Source: Syngnathus acus
Taxonomy: Eukaryota > Chordata > Actinopteri > Syngnathiformes > Syngnathidae
Length of the DNA stretch: 64,000 nt
Reading direction: 5' to 3'
Assembly (NCBI RefSeq): GCF_901709675.1
Contig: NC_051094.1
Coordinates: 12,394,501 to 12,458,500 of the forward strand
Made by a program: the position numbers and the translations under genes. Positions 29,186-44,100 of this stretch are shown piece after piece (position 1 is the first letter of the stretch; each line of letters opens with the position of its first letter). The notes beneath the pieces are model-generated. The model did not search any database, was not told the DNA's origin, and saw only the letters and a list, made by a program, of their open reading frames with translations.

Positions 29186-29685
29186 GAGGTGGGTAGACTT
29201 GTACTCAAGTGCAAAGGGTGCAGCTATTGATTATTTTTGTGTTTGAGTAATCTAGTGATTATTTACATCAATTAATCAAATAATCGGTTGTCATTTTTTT
29301 AGAAAATTAAGACATTACTCAAGATTTTGTACTCTTGTATGTATTCTTTACTGCACAACCAACACTGTAACATTGTAAAAGCTGACCATTAAAAATTCAA
29401 ACATAAAATACCTGAGTAAATTAAAGTTTATCCTGAAACATAGGCGGAAACATACGATAAACACCATACATAGTTCCAGGCATATGTTTACGCAGCTTCT
29501 TAAATCATCGAGGCAGAGTCGATGCATTTTTCTGATCGCATTATTGGAATTACTCGCTCAGCCCTATACTCAAGATAAGAGTACTCTTACTTTAGTTTAT
29601 TAGGACTCAAGTAGAGATAAAAAGTACTTGAGGAAGAGTAAACAAGTATTCAGTGGAAAAAAAACATTCTGAGTAACTGATGAAT
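29186..29685. mobile_element. hAT-type MITE, split by a second hAT MITE
   Basis: The left end AGGTGGGTAGACTTGTACTC and the right part (AGAGTACTCTTACTTTAG ... TAAAAAGTACTTGAG ... TCTGAGTAACTGATGA) belong to one common teleost MITE. It is interrupted exactly at TACTCAAG, which is duplicated around the insertion at 29210-29566. Confidence 0.8.
29210..29566. mobile_element. Inner hAT MITE with 8-bp target duplication
   Basis: Starts AAAGGGTGCAGCTATTGATT and ends GCTCAGCCCTA, the standard ends of a widespread vertebrate hAT MITE. It is flanked by perfect TACTCAAG copies (29202-29209 and 29567-29574), the 8-bp duplication expected of hAT transposition. Confidence 0.85.
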
Positions 29686-29689
29686 GACT

Positions 29690-32680
29690 AATTTCATTAG
29701 GGCATACAAAATACGGTCTTGGCTGTTTATGCAAATTCAGTCATTGTCCAACAACGACATTAAATAAAACTATTAAAATATGAAAAGAGGTTCAAAAACA
29801 ACAATGCAATTAATTCACTCGAGGAGAACTGCTTTTTGTGGCATTTCATTCAGTCAGTGTACTCCTTCAGCTTGTAGGGGTGGATCCTCTGTTGACAGAC
29901 AAAATATCAATGAGGCTTCGAGGAATTTATTCATTAAAACAGAGTCAGCACTAGACCGAGACATTAAAAACAACACATGTATATAGTGGTGTCTAACCGA
30001 AGAAAAAAAAGACAGATTGAAGAAGCTTCCCGTTGACCAAGTTTATTGATTAAGTAGAAGCTTTTCAGTATCTTCATTTTAATGGACTAAAGCAGCACTA
30101 CCTTCATCGTCGGTCTGTGTGGGTGTGACACGATTCAGCCAATCAAATTGTTTGCTCAGTGTAACTTTACGACTGGAGAAACAGGAAAGAGGATAGGGAG
30201 GAAGTTCCTGGTAAACAAACAAACATTGCGCTTTTAAAATGATGAACAGTCAAGAAATGAGGTATCGAATATATTTTGTTGTGAACATTAGCTCAGTGTG
30301 CTGAGGTCAACTGTAGTTTGTCAAGAAAGGATGCAGCGAGTCCTTTAATGTTTACTGAATTTAGTTGTGATACTCGGATCTTTTGTTCAAAAAAAACAAA
30401 TGAACACAAATGTACAAAGTGTTCATCGTCTTTTAAGTTCAGTACAAATATTATCAATAAATCTAGTTTGTGTATTTTACAATTCTACCTATTGTGGCAC
30501 TTTGAGACATACACTGTCTATAATTATTTATTATTAATTTATATAAGGATGTTCATGACCGCGACTTACAAATACTGAAGTGGACCTCTTTCAATTTTAA
30601 GTGAGAATTTCTTGAACGCCAAATCGAATGTCGTGAATGCTGTCTGATTCAACAGCAAAGCCTTACTCAAATTGACTTCACAGAGAAATGTCAAGGCTGT
30701 GACAAAATAAACAGTGATGTGAAACAGTGAGCATGCCTCAACATGCTTTCCATTGTTTTCCCTTTCTATTGCTTTGAATGATTTGGAACTCCAAAATGTC
30801 TGAGATCCCAGTTCTAAAGTTAAACTTGTCATACAAAAATAGTAGCCATTACTCCAATCTCCAAAAAAAAAAAAAGAATTGTCGGCTAATGTATGCCACC
30901 TTCATAAAAGCTTTACAAGTATGTGTTCTGGTTTCAGAACTATGGATAGTTCCATTTGTCAAATGTAGCCATTTACCAGTCAATCATTCCATCTCAGCAC
31001 TATGTCAGCCTATGCAAATGAAACTTGCTATTTGGTAATGCAATTTTGCAGACATCTCAAGCATGACTTTATGTGTGTGTGCGTGCGTGTGAGTGTGTGT
31101 GCGCGTGATTTTATGCAACCTCATAATGAGCAGGGAACAAACTCTAATATAATTCTAATACTTTATTTTATCCCTGCCCCAAAGCTTGGGCATAAATGTG
31201 GCAACACGTGTCCTTCTTTTGGGTATATAAAAAAAGGAGTGTTTGCCTGGAACATGCAGCAGTGTGCCTGTTATATTGGCCAAGTATTTGCTTGTTGTTC
31301 TTTGGGCACTAGATGCAAGCTGTAGATGATTTAATATGTCAGGAATGAGAAACAAATATCAGCCTTCACAATATTCTGCTCTGACTCGCCCAGACAGCAG
31401 CTTGTACAGGCCACTGCAAAAATCCACAGAGGGCAGGCATCCTCGTCACTTGGTAGATTTAAGTTGATTTTGCTAGTTTCACAAAACTCATAAGACGACG
31501 AGGAAATATACTATTTTTACGTGGCCTTGAGCTCAGGCGCAGCGATGTCCTTGAAATGAAATGTTTTTTTGGGGGGAAGTTGATTTTATTCAGAAAAATC
31601 TGAATTTAAACTGTTTTTGGGGAAAAAGCAATAGACGGAGACATTATTCAAAATAAGTGTTGCTTTTTGCCATTGTGGGATTTACTTTATATCTCCTGAC
31701 ACCAAACAAGCTCCAAAACAGTTTTGTCCCCATGAGCATTTACTTACATCAACTTCCCCACAAATAATAGAAATACTTGGTTTTTTTTTTTGTCAATACA
31801 TATACTTAAAGACAATGTTAAAATTTAAATTGCGAAAAATGAACATTTTGACTAAATAAGCAGTTAAACAGCATGATTAGACAGGTCCACTCAAGCTCTT
31901 GTCTTATGGAGAGTTAGTTGTACAGCCACCAAGGCTTCGAAGCACGTACCTCGGGTCAAAAGTTTCCAACATATACAATAAATGAGCATTGTGTCTTTGT
32001 CATTTTCCCTGTGATTGCTTTCGTCTGCCTCCTTCCTTGTCATGCACAAAAATACAAGAGAAAATGTGTCTATTCAAGGAGTTAATGAGACAACACTGGC
32101 TGTGCTTTTGTAAGCATTCTCCTCTCTGCAGCGGGGACACAATTTTGATGATACAAAAACAAAAAACAAAATTAGTTTCCAGAAAAAATATCCTGAGCAA
32201 TTAACCCGTAAATTGATCAAATCGATTAATCAACAACCTACCTTGGTGAGAACAGAGCCTTTAAATGCCCGTGTAATGAGAAGCAATTCACAGCTTATTA
32301 GTAGGCAGTTTTATGCCTCATGTTGAGTCTTGACAGATATTGTCAGACAGGTCTTGAGACAATTTTTTAAATTGCGGTGTAACTGTGAGCATGGGTTGAG
32401 GATTTTTTTTGTAGATGTACGCATTTAGTTGAGGGTGTGAACAGGGTTGATTTGCTTCCCGGTCAACGGAAGCCACTCCTTTCATTCTCTCTAAATTCAG
32501 CGTAGATGAGGAGCACAGTCTACATGGTGAGCGCAGGACTGACCCGTATGGGTCCATGCAGGAAATAGATGCGTGCAAAGTGTGTTGATAAGATCACCCC
32601 TGTGATGTGAGCACGTTCCACCCCAAAAATCAAGATGTGCCAGTTTTTACGCTAGAGCGCACATGCTCTGTCTACAAAAA
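29690..32680. other. Non-coding intron stretch
   Basis: No exon recognised. Contains a TG-rich microsatellite at about 31072-31105. Nothing else structured. Confidence 0.5.
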
Positions 32681-32727
32681 TAAAACCCAACATACGTATC
32701 TATTAAGGTGGTTATTCTTTGTGGAGT

Positions 32728-32767
32728 ATATAATATAATATAATATAATATAATATAATATAATATA
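32728..32767. repeat. (ATAAT)n microsatellite
   Basis: Eight tandem ATAAT units. Confidence 0.95.
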
Positions 32768-32861
32768 ACATCATATCTAATTAAAATAATATGTTTTGTT
32801 TGGATCTTCAACAAATTACATGTTACATTAATTTTGTTAAATTTGAACATGGAATTGAACC

Positions 32862-32940
32862 ACTGCAATTGGCTGACAAATAGTCCAGGGTGTCTCCCAA
32901 AAGTCAGTTGGAAAAGGCTCCAGCTCAACATGACCCGACT
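32862..32940 (+). mobile_element. SINE-like tail fragment
   Basis: CAATTGGCTGACAAATAGTC, then CAGGGTGTCTCCC and GGCTCCAGCTC, a diverged copy of the family tail. Confidence 0.55.
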
Positions 32941-35900
32941 AATGACATATAATATATAAAACAGATGTCCACTGTCACTGAAAAGATGATTATTTCTGAC
33001 TTGGGAGTTTGGCTGTGCTTAAATTCTAGTACATCATCAAATAATTTAATGAAACACAAAATGTAGGATCCGATTAACTGCAGAAACAAGACCAGTTTAA
33101 TGCTCAACTTTCTCATTTGATTCTGAAATTGCAAACTTTTGTTCTTACTATCTTGTCATGTGTTGCTATAAAAAAGACACCTATAAAGAATGCTCAAGTG
33201 AAAAAGTACAAGATGTTTTGTTCCACAGGAACTGTTGCTTAAGGAAAGAAACATATAAAACGACAAAAACCTGTTCTCTTTCTTCAGTGCAGATTTGAAT
33301 AAATTTACATGAGAACTACCGTATCTTATTGTGGCAGGAGGTCCAGTGTTATGAAAGCCACATTTAGCCTGTTTACCATTTATTCCCACTTGTAAATCAT
33401 GCTCAAATCAACTCATCCGGCATTTACTTGCTTTAAAAAAACAACTTTTCTACCACAAGAAATATCTTCTGTACACACACACAGGAAATAATGATGAGCC
33501 TTTGATTAAAACTGTTGGAGAGGGAGTCATTAGCAGTAATCAGATGTCACCACCTCACATACATGGCTGTGTGTGAACTCAGCTCTCCCCCAAAACAAAC
33601 CCACTCTTGAGATGTGTATGATTCACGCTAATATGTCTGCTTTTCTGAGGAGGTGGAATATGTTTCAAACTAATGTAAGACTGTTGCGTAACCACAAGCT
33701 TCACTCATGAAGCTCATCCGTTCCAATAGTATTCTTATAATGATATTGGAACTAATAAGATGGTGATAAACACTACATCTGTCTCTAGTAATAAAATATG
33801 CAATAAAGTTACTCCATGCTTCAGCGCATAAAAGTGTTCTTTCGCTCCAGGTTAGATGTGCTTGTTTACAGCATTCGTACAATGCGATGCCGTCGGTGTC
33901 TCAGACCGATCATTACTCACTCGAGCAGCCAAGTGATTGTCGCAGGTGGATCACCGAGGACGCCTTTTGCTGCAAAGGAGAAAAGGGATGAAAGTCATTG
34001 CTTTGTTAACCTCCAAACCGCCATGTGAAATTGAGGTCAGCACTGATTGACAACATCATTAACTCCGCCAAGCAATTGATATTAGACGATTACCTAGTCC
34101 TTCACTTAAAGCCAAGATCAAATTAAGCTGTCCGTTCTAAACAAATCATGTGAGTCTGTCGTTTGCGTTGGTGCAAAGTTTTCAAGGCCACACGGTGAAG
34201 ACACTGGCCAATCAGCTGACACCAATTTTCTGATAATGGAAATCTGACACCCCGGGCGGTGAAAAGAGAGGATTTCAATAATCAGGTGGATGATGTGCTG
34301 GGGGGGGCACATCCCTCAAATGAAACATCAAGAGGGCTGAGTTGTAATTTGCCCGCAGAACAACAATGTTTCCCGATCGCCTCTTATCTGCAGGAAACAC
34401 TACATCATCAAATCAGATTTACATAGCTCACTTTATCGTTTGCTTTGACTCAGGTTAAAAACAAAATTTCGTCAAGTGCAACAGGAATGTTTCGCAGCCT
34501 TCGATCATCTGCGTCATTACTGAGAAAGTCCTTCACAATTTTCCAAACTTTCAGCACCTACTGCCTTCTGTCTGAAGGAGAATACAATTCATTTCGAGTG
34601 AAATATAGTTCTCAAGTCAAGTTCCTTTGAAAAGTAAGCTTATTAGTCCTTGGTGTTATTCATTTTAGCAACATGATGACAAATGAACTCAAACTTTCAA
34701 CTAGGGCTGGAGACAGTGCCTTGCTCAAGGGGACCGTAACATTAAGAGACTTGCATCTCTCAACATCTAGTTGCCATTTTTCAGTGTGTCAGCTGCAGGA
34801 CTCATTTCTCCAACTCCAAAGCCAGACTCCTGACAGATGAGCAACTACCACCATCTCACAGATCAGTTCAAGTGAACTTATTTATGTTGAACTCTGTACG
34901 ATGCAATAGGACCAAAATAATTGAGGGCTAAGGTCAAATGTTTTCACACTTTTATAATAGAAGGTGTATAAAATGAATTGTTCTTTGTCATAGCAAAATT
35001 CCTAAAAATTTAAATGTCTCATCTGAGATGTCAACCATGGCAAGACTCCGTAAAGAGGTCCATACCGTGAATATTTCAGTCAGTCACTGTCCAACTACTG
35101 TATTAAAACACATCTCAATATGATGATACAACTCGTAAAACCAAGACTGATTGGCTACTCTTTGCAAAGACATGTTTTTGATGCAGCTCTTGTATTTGTC
35201 GTTTCAGGCCCGCCTCATTAGTACACAAAAAGCTTCACAAGGTTGCATATATGAACGTCATCTGTGACAGTAGCAGAAATGTGCTAATCACATATTCAAC
35301 TAGCGCCTCCCACAACCAGTTGATGCACTACGACGTCTTTCCACGTCCTCCCCCATTGCTTATCAAATGGCGGCAATCCAAAGCAAATGAGTTAATCCAC
35401 TTGCCCATAAGAAAGTACATCTTGAACTTTGCGACACTTTTTGTCACTTGGCTTTGCTCTTTGAAGCTCCAATGTCTCATCCACAGAAACATTTCCTCTG
35501 TGCAATAACTTCAAGGGAGCACATCTAGTTTTGGTGTCAGGCATGCTGATAGATTGGCTCGCAGCTTTACAACGCAATTCAACGATCCGTCTTAAAAGAG
35601 AAATGCATTATAGAAGAGGCAGTGAAACCAATGTGTCCACTGACAGGGGCCTCAATCGAGTGTAATGCAATTCGCCGCCTTGATACGTGGCGGAATGAGC
35701 GAGGGCTCTCGCACGCTCACACGCTGCTGTTGCATCCGAATGCGAGCGGCTTGCTTCTTCTTCTGGCAGCTGATGAAATGCATTCGGGCAAACAGTGGCA
35801 CTCACCGACTGCAGTCTAAACAGATGCGGTGATGTTGGGAAATCACATCTGGCACGCACTAAGTAAGAGTATTAAAGGTGGCTTTTTTCCCCCAGTAAAT

Positions 35901-38900
35901 TAAGGCCAAGGATTGAAAAAGGATTTTCAGCCAAAATGTGTACCTTCCAAAAATGCCGATCCCATATCACGTATTATGCTGTCGCAGCTCGCATATCAGT
36001 CAGCAATCACATGACCTGGATTCCCCCTGATAACAGTCGTGTTCACTAAGCTACTGATTCTTCATCTTTAATGGGATTTGACAGCTTATCTGCCACTTAA
36101 CGACAAGTTTTCCTTCACAGACAGAATTAATAATGCAACCTAAAAATATTCTGCATTCTGGAAGAAGTTGTTTTGTTCACACTAGATATTCATTTTTCAA
36201 CTCATCTTGAAGCACTTCCTGCTGTTCCTCCCTTATTACTTCAGATCCATATGATTGATTGAATTGGAATTATTCAAGTAATATGACAAAGCGGCTGTTG
36301 TTCCGCCTCTTGAGGCCCATTCACTTACTGGTACTGCAGACTCATTTTAAAGCAGGAAAGTGAAGTGTTATTACACTTCACTGCATCTGAAGAGGCTGAG
36401 AATTGCAAAAGTCTCTACTGTGGGTTTAAGACCACTACACTTCTGTTGTAATTCAATCAATTCCCACTCGGAATTGTTTTGTCTACTTCAATGGCCAAAT
36501 TCGGAAAGAAATTTTCCTTATGTGTAAGTGGAAGGACGAGACAAATGGTGACCCGCGTATATGGAAGGACAGACACATTTTTGATATGCATGTGTCACAA
36601 GACTATAAAAGGAGAACTAACACAATAAAAAAGATGACTGGCAGTCAACTACACGGACCCAATTAATTTGACATTAGGGGTTCTCAAATTGTAAGAGTTA
36701 GTTGGAGGGGCATGAATAAACAATGGGAGGATTGACTGGCACACAGCAACTTAATTTGCAATTCTAAACAGTTTCTAAACAAATGTAAACAGTTTCCAGG
36801 TGTTGAGCGACATGTGTTAGGTCATTTCATTCAACTCAGAGTGATTAGTTAATTAGCTACACAGTCTCATAAATTGTAGAAAAAATAATGTATAATTTAA
36901 TCATTTAATTTAGAAAAATGATAGATTACTGCTTTTTTAGGCAACACTTGTGTTAGCGTGACGGAGTAAGCATGTTGTTTTTACTTTTATCGGGGTTAGG
37001 TTGGGGTTCAATAGCCATTCTGTAAACACTTATTTCTTTGTTGTGAAATGCAGGAAAGCCCATTTTCACAACAGAAAAACATAACATTTCATTTAAATGC
37101 CCAAATTAGAATGGTAAAATGTTTTGTTGCCTTGAAATTTTGAGTTCACCCAACTGTTTTATTTTTACAGTATAACGTCTTTCAGACGAATTTTTAGAAA
37201 TAAGAAAATAACTAAAAAAATGACAGTACTTGGTTGTTTAATTTCACACTAGATGGGTAAGAATACACTCTAGAGACAATATTATTTATAACAAACATTA
37301 AAAAGTCAATTGTCCATAACATGTCCTCTCTAAAAGAAAAATGACAATAAGAACAGAAACATAATTAAACAGTGTAGCAGTTTTATCGACATCTTATCGA
37401 TATGCTGTATGTTAGCCTATTCGTTTTTCTTGTAGATGCAGCGACAAGTTGTCAGCTAAGAAAGGTTGTAAATCTGAGGAAGAAAACCTTTAAACCCATT
37501 TGACAGGATACTATGTGCAAAGAGATGACAACAGACTACAATGCTCCAACATATCCTTTCATGCATCTGTTGGCGGGGGGGAAGAAGATAAATCACACCA
37601 GCCCTTTCCTACTACTCGCTTCTTTTTTTTTTCCAATCAGGATACCTTCAAAATGTGTCCAAAACACATCATTTTCATCATGGTTAATTATTTTCACAGC
37701 ACAAAACCCTAAGGTGCCGTGTTGATAAATAAAAAAAATATAATTCACCGAGCACTTGCACAAGGGAAATGAGACTGTGTAAATTTATTAAGAGGGTGTC
37801 CCAAAGCTTCTCTATATGAAACATGTCAGAAAATAACTACTGTTATGATTCACGTCTATAAAATTAGATGAGCGAACTTAAAGGTTAGCCCAAAAGGGCT
37901 ATAAATCCTTCCCAGTTATGGCAGTGTAAGTGCAAGCAGCATTACTGTTGCGCTCCAGTGCATTCTCCTTGTTATGATGGCCTTGCCAGTGTTAGTAATT
38001 GCAAATATTGTGCTGTGTTAAGTTAAAGATGCATGTACAAGCAGGGAACCAGAGGGCACAGAAGCACAAATCTCCACCATCATCAGTCAAAATAGCGAAA
38101 GAAAGAAAAAGTTTAACCCAGGGCAAAGTATTTGAACTTGAACTTCACACTGTAGGTTCCAGACTGTTGAGGCAATTTCAAACTCTAGTCGTTTTTTTAT
38201 GAACAGTATTGTTGTGGAGCCACATTGTTGCTGCATTTGAGCTGATCCATTCTCTTATATGTATTTCCTTGAAGTGTTGCCAGCAACAAAGATCATTTCA
38301 ATGATGGAAAAGGACAAATGTTGGGCTGGAAAATGTTGAGGTTTTAGTTGCATGTGTAATTTGGTGTGCACAGGCAGAATTCTTTCAATTATCTCCCAAC
38401 TTTCTCACTCAGGATGCCAATGTAACCTTTTCAACCCAAAGAAAAAACATCACGCCTATGTTCAGCGACAATATTTCTCTTGCAAGCCTCTTTCGGAAAA
38501 GTGTAATACACTCTGATCATTGAAGTGTTTCCGTAACAAACATGTAGAATGTAGCAGATTTGACTGAGCAGACATCAGGCAAATCAGAAGCCTGAGCTCT
38601 GTGCTGGCAAAGAAATGAAAATAAATTTGAGCTATCACAGAGGAAAAACAATAGTGTTTACAGAATGTGAGGCTGCTCATCCAGGCAGAATTAGATGTGC
38701 AATGACTGAGCAGAATTTAAACAGACCTCAGATTTCAGGCTTTTGTCTCTTCAACTCTCCATTCCGTTTATACTCCCACTCTGTGTTTCACAGTGCTACC
38801 TATTCCTCTCCAATCACAATCTCTTCTAGGCATTTTTCCCGAGTAGAAAAATAAGCAAAACAAAACAAATCAATTTATAGAAAGCCAATAGGCCAGAAAA

Positions 38901-40600
38901 TTCATGATTGTCTTGTTTTGGTCATAAACACAATGACTTTTGAAGCACTGGACGGTCTGGACCTTTACATAAAATCACAAAGTATACTTTGAAAATGACC
39001 ACACAGGAAAACACATGATAAGATAATTTTCTGGGAAATCAGCTCCTCATTCTCTGTATGTTATCATAAAACTATGGAAAGGTGGACTTCACAGGTACGT
39101 AGTTCCCTCAAAAAAGTCTTCCTTGATTTTGAGTCATTTTTTTATTTTGAAAATAGTTTACGAAAGTAAAAGTAAATAAAAAAAACATTAAAATGTTCTG
39201 AAAAATCTTAGTCAACTGAAATTTCTGGAATCATGTCTCCTTGGTTATACCTGATGTCATTAGAAATGAAATGTATTCATTTATTCTGGCTGCCGAATGT
39301 GCTGGAATTGATATAATTTAAACAAAGAATAAAAAAAATAAACGTACAGAGACATGTCTGAACGAATATTCAAGGATTCTACACAACATTCCTTGGAGGA
39401 ATAAATCAGTGGGGGAGATTCTTTCAAAGCCACGGGCAGAGACATCTCATCAATTGGAGATCAGTAGTCTGTATTGATCCTGCAACCCATGCGTGTTTGA
39501 CAAGAGTGAGACCTCTGTGCTTTTTTTGGTATCACAGTCAATTGCAATTTCCATAGAGCTCATAGGTGTGAGCCTGCCATTGTGGAGGGCCGAGGAGGTC
39601 ATGTGATTGCAATGCTTAAAATGTAGTATTCATCCTGTTTCCTTTTTTTTTTTTGCCCCTTATTCTGATTGATCAAGATCAATGTTAGGTATTTAAATAA
39701 GATAATTGTAGTTCATGGTACATGTAGATTGTAATGTCCTACCAACAGAGATATTTTGGCATGAAGGAGGATGTTTTTCCCTGCAGTACGTTTTGTTACC
39801 CACAATACATTTTTAATATAATGTGTATATATACATCTTTTTTTTATTTTGGACTATTTGGTGACACGGTTTGAAATGTGTTTCCCTCTTTGTTTCAGTG
39901 CTGCAACCCAGTTGAAGTCACTTTTGTGGACTATTTCTGTTGATGTGCTTGAGCAAGGTGGTAATGATTGCAAATTGAGGAACATTTCCACTATTATATT
40001 TCGCGAGCAATTTCCACATAAGGCAGCATTTTTTTTTCAGTTCAGTTAAATGGCAGATTCTAAACGAGCGATCATTCACTCGTGAATTTCTCTTTCAGTT
40101 CACTAATTGCTTTACAAGGTCATTATTTTGTTTGTCATTTTAAAACTACCGGCAAAATCGTTGAACAGGATGAAGGGCAGGAAAAATAGTCCCTGTTAAT
40201 ATGAGTCAACAGTCTGAACATGGCAAAATAGCAGCCAGACGTTCAAGTGCAACACTAATCTTTGATTTTCCCACCAGATTATGCAATGTGAACGTTGAAG
40301 CTCTGAAAAGAAATCTCATTTGGCTACATGTGTCAGTGATGGTGCCGATTTGGTCCCTTATAGGAGCAGATTAGAGGGAGGATCAAGTGCTGAAGCTACA
40401 GCTTTGAGCCTGAGCTCATTAAGTTAATGTTGCCTGAAATTTTACCAGACCCAAGATAAGTAACTTATACTGGAGCCACACACTCATTGGACACTTCACT
40501 TTCGGCCACCTGCAAATTGCCTTGGAACTCTCATACAGGAGCTGCATCACTTAAACAGATAGATATTTTAGAAATTTTAGATAGAGATAGAAGGACATAT
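32941..40600. other. Non-coding intron stretch
   Basis: About 7.6 kb of AT-rich DNA without a supported exon. The short open frames have no family resemblance. No repeat family was securely identified. Confidence 0.5.
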
Positions 40601-40606
40601 GGGTGC

Positions 40607-40740
40607 ATGGATGGATGGATGGATGGATGGATGGATGGATGGATGGATGGATGGATGGATGGATGGATGGATGGATGGATGGATGGATGGATGGATGGAT
40701 GGATGGATGGATGGATGGATGGAGGGATGGAGGGAGGGAT
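40607..40740. repeat. (GGAT)n microsatellite
   Basis: About 28 near-perfect tetranucleotide units, degrading to GGAG variants at the right. Yields a Met-Asp-Gly-Trp peptide repeat in one frame, an artefact. Confidence 0.98.
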
Positions 40741-40766
40741 CAAGAGAGAGAGAGAGAGGGGGGGTG

Positions 40767-40900
<134 letters not shown>

Positions 40901-41038
40901 CTAATTTGTGAATCCATTTACGCATCCAAACAATGTCAAATGTAGCTGAGATTCCCAAAATAGACATACAGATGCCAAAGAATAGCCTGTATAGGTCTAT
41001 CCTTCTTCGCTACAAAAGATAATAATATTCCGCCAAAG

Positions 41039-41112
41039 CAGTGGTTCCTGAGTTGCTTCTTGGTTATAATGGTGATCCCTCGGACAAAACCAGTTGAAAA
41101 CCCCTGCTCTAC
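41039..41112 (-). mobile_element. hAT-like MITE terminal fragment
   Basis: On the minus strand: AGAGCAGGGGTTTTCAACTG, then a segment reading AACCAAGAAGCAACTCAGG, typical of a common fish hAT end. Confidence 0.5.
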
Positions 41113-44100
41113 ATCATTGTCATTATTGGGCTGTTTTTTTTTTTTTTTATTCCCGTTTAAAAACTCTGACACATCACAGACAGCCCACATTGTTGTTTGG
41201 TGCTGACAAGTGGTTGTTGCATCTCCCGCCTGCCCACACGCACACTGAACAACAAGTATGCATTTGAGTCATCCGTACTCAACTTTCAGCTCGTTATAGA
41301 TTTTTCTTTATCGGTTGTCTTGTTTTCCAGCAACTATTTTAATGAATGAAATTTGAACACGCATTGCAATAGGCTCCCGGGCCAGACTTTGGACATGCTT
41401 GTTGTTGATAAATTATGAAGGCCTTGGGATTGAAGTACAAATGGGTGTTTGTCTTTGTACATATATTGTCTTCCTGTAACTTCTGAGAATATTGTGATCA
41501 AACCCACAAGAGGTGCAGAATATTGCCAATTTCATTGACTTCCGTTTTCACGCATCTAGTCTAAATTCCAAGTGCACTTCATTATGTAAATAGATTTCAC
41601 AATGAGCATACATATAACAAATGGCACCTAAACATGTTTACACCCACACTTATTGTAAGTACCTGGTTGATATTATACATGGGCTGGATAAACAATAAGC
41701 AAAACACCCACACAAATGTGTGTGTGTGCGTGTGTGTCCACAGTGATTCCCCTGCTTTCCACCCAATGCACACTGGGAATGGCTCCAGTCATTGGACATG
41801 GATGAGATTTAGAATGCAGGACAATGACAGCAGATGTTTATTGTCATTGTGGGAGACCAAGACAAGTGTGTTTGCAATTACAAGGAAATGGGAACAGTGT
41901 GGCGGCTGAAATTAATGCAAAGCCACATTATGAAACATATGGAAGCGCGATCAATGTTAAAAATCTTTCTAATAGCTTTGCAATTTGAAATACCGAATTG
42001 AGATCAATTTTTTTTGCATTGCATCAAGAAGCTTGGTCTTATAGTAAAAAGAAATAGCAATTATAGGAAGAAAGAGTTTTTGAAGAGCAATAGTAGACTG
42101 ACAGTACTGTGGATAAAAAAAAAAAAAATCAAGCCACAAGACCTTCACCCTGTTACCTCTACTGTCTGTACCAAGCCATACAGGTCGTTATCCTTAATTC
42201 ACTCACACAATTAGGTCCCATTTGAAGTTAAAACAAACAGCTAGTCTCAAAAACAGTACATTGTGGGCAAGGCTGTGTGAACAGTGCAGCTTTCCAGTTT
42301 TGACATTTAAACATTCTTAGTCAAAAATGCTGGATTGCAAAATCTGAGTCGTAAGCAAAGTACTCCACCAGTAAGAAAATATTATTTATGACACAGGCTG
42401 GTAAACATTGCGTTTTTCTTTACACATGTATTGAAATAAAAGTAAAAACGTCTGTTGCAATAAACCTAGTCTGAAAAGTACAATTTATCCTAAAGGTTAT
42501 TTGAGTTAATGCAGTGGAGTGAATGTATAATAGCAAACTGTTGTGGTTAAGTGAGAGCCGAGGGCGAGTCGGTCGATGTAAATTCCCCCTCTCTCCTGTG
42601 GTCATGAGCTTCGACCGAAAGGACAAGATTGCTGGGTGAAAATAGTTTTCACTGCATGGTGGCGGCGCTCATCCCTACAGGGGGTTTACATCCATAAGAG
42701 CCAATTGAAATTGCTCCGATATCTTTTTCGAATGCCTTAGTGGTGAGGTCTCACCTGGGATGAAAAAAGTCCCACTGAGGAGTTGGTTAGTTCGAGGTCT
42801 AGTGTGAGGACGGGGGTGGTAAAGGTTGGGAGTTGGGGAGCAGACCAGAGCGTCCTGAGGAAAGCCACTTGATGAAAACAAGGCATGTGTAGGGTCCTGC
42901 ACACACGTACTCCGCAGATGCTTTTCGCTGTTTGTGGTGATGGAGTTAAACCAGCAAGTGATGAAAAATGTTATGACTATAATCGCTTAACCTGTGAAGG
43001 AGTAAGTGAATAAACTTCAAGAATGGGCGAATCATACCTCATATTGTGGTCAAGCCAAGACTCCAGGGTCCTTCTAATTGGTCTTTCAGAAGTGACTGTT
43101 GTAAGGAATTTGGAGTGTGCAACTCAAAAGTGAAACTCCTCTTTGCTCTTTTAAATACAATTCCTCTATTGCAATATTACAGGAAATGTTAGCAATTTCT
43201 TGGCTCAGCATCCCACCCATTTACTGGAGCTGTGCTCTACGACTATATAATATAACTTCAACTGGTATTGCTGAATTGGAGAAATCAATTGGCATAACAA
43301 AACTTTCAGGGGGAGTTGCGTATGTGGACAAAATTATTGAGACACACCTCATAGCCAAATAGTATTATTATTCAAGCGGTCAGCTTGACCTGGGTTCCCC
43401 CTTAATCTTATTTTGCAGATAATTGTATGCTTTCAACACTGAGTGGACAGTTTAGAGAAGGTCATGTTGTGTCCAAGCATAACTCTGGAGGAGAAGGACC
43501 AATAAAGCATGGTTGAGAAAGGTTCTTTTTTTTGGGAGAATCCTGACTTCAGTCCTTTTACCCTATAACTAGAGCGTTAAGAGCCAAGTCTGACTTTAAA
43601 TTCTCTTCTGGGTGAATAGGCAAAAATTTGGATGAGTTCACTCTCAAATCTTTGAGAACACCATGTCCTCTTCCATTTTCAACACTTTCCACAGAGTGTA
43701 GTTTGAAATTGAAGCAGATAGGTGTGAGGTTTTACTTCCTCAAAAAGGTGTGCGCATGCTGCAATGATACCGCCTACCAAATAACATCTCTCTGAATAAT
43801 GGTGCATCACCTTCAGCAGTGTAATCTAGAAAAACCATTTTTCAATCTTCTCTTTGCTTTCACATCATTAATGCTTTTACATCTGAGATGTTAATTCCAC
43901 CCAAGACCTGATTTCACAGGATTCGTAAATTCCACATTTAAAGAAAGTAGCTTTTACTTGAAAACGGTTTCTCACCCAGATATTCAACAATTTGCCTTAA
44001 AGTTGACGTTCAAAATCAAAATTAATTTGGTTACTAGATATTTGTCCACCATATTGTCAATTGTCACAGCGACAAGTCAGTTCAAGTGGACTGGGATTTT

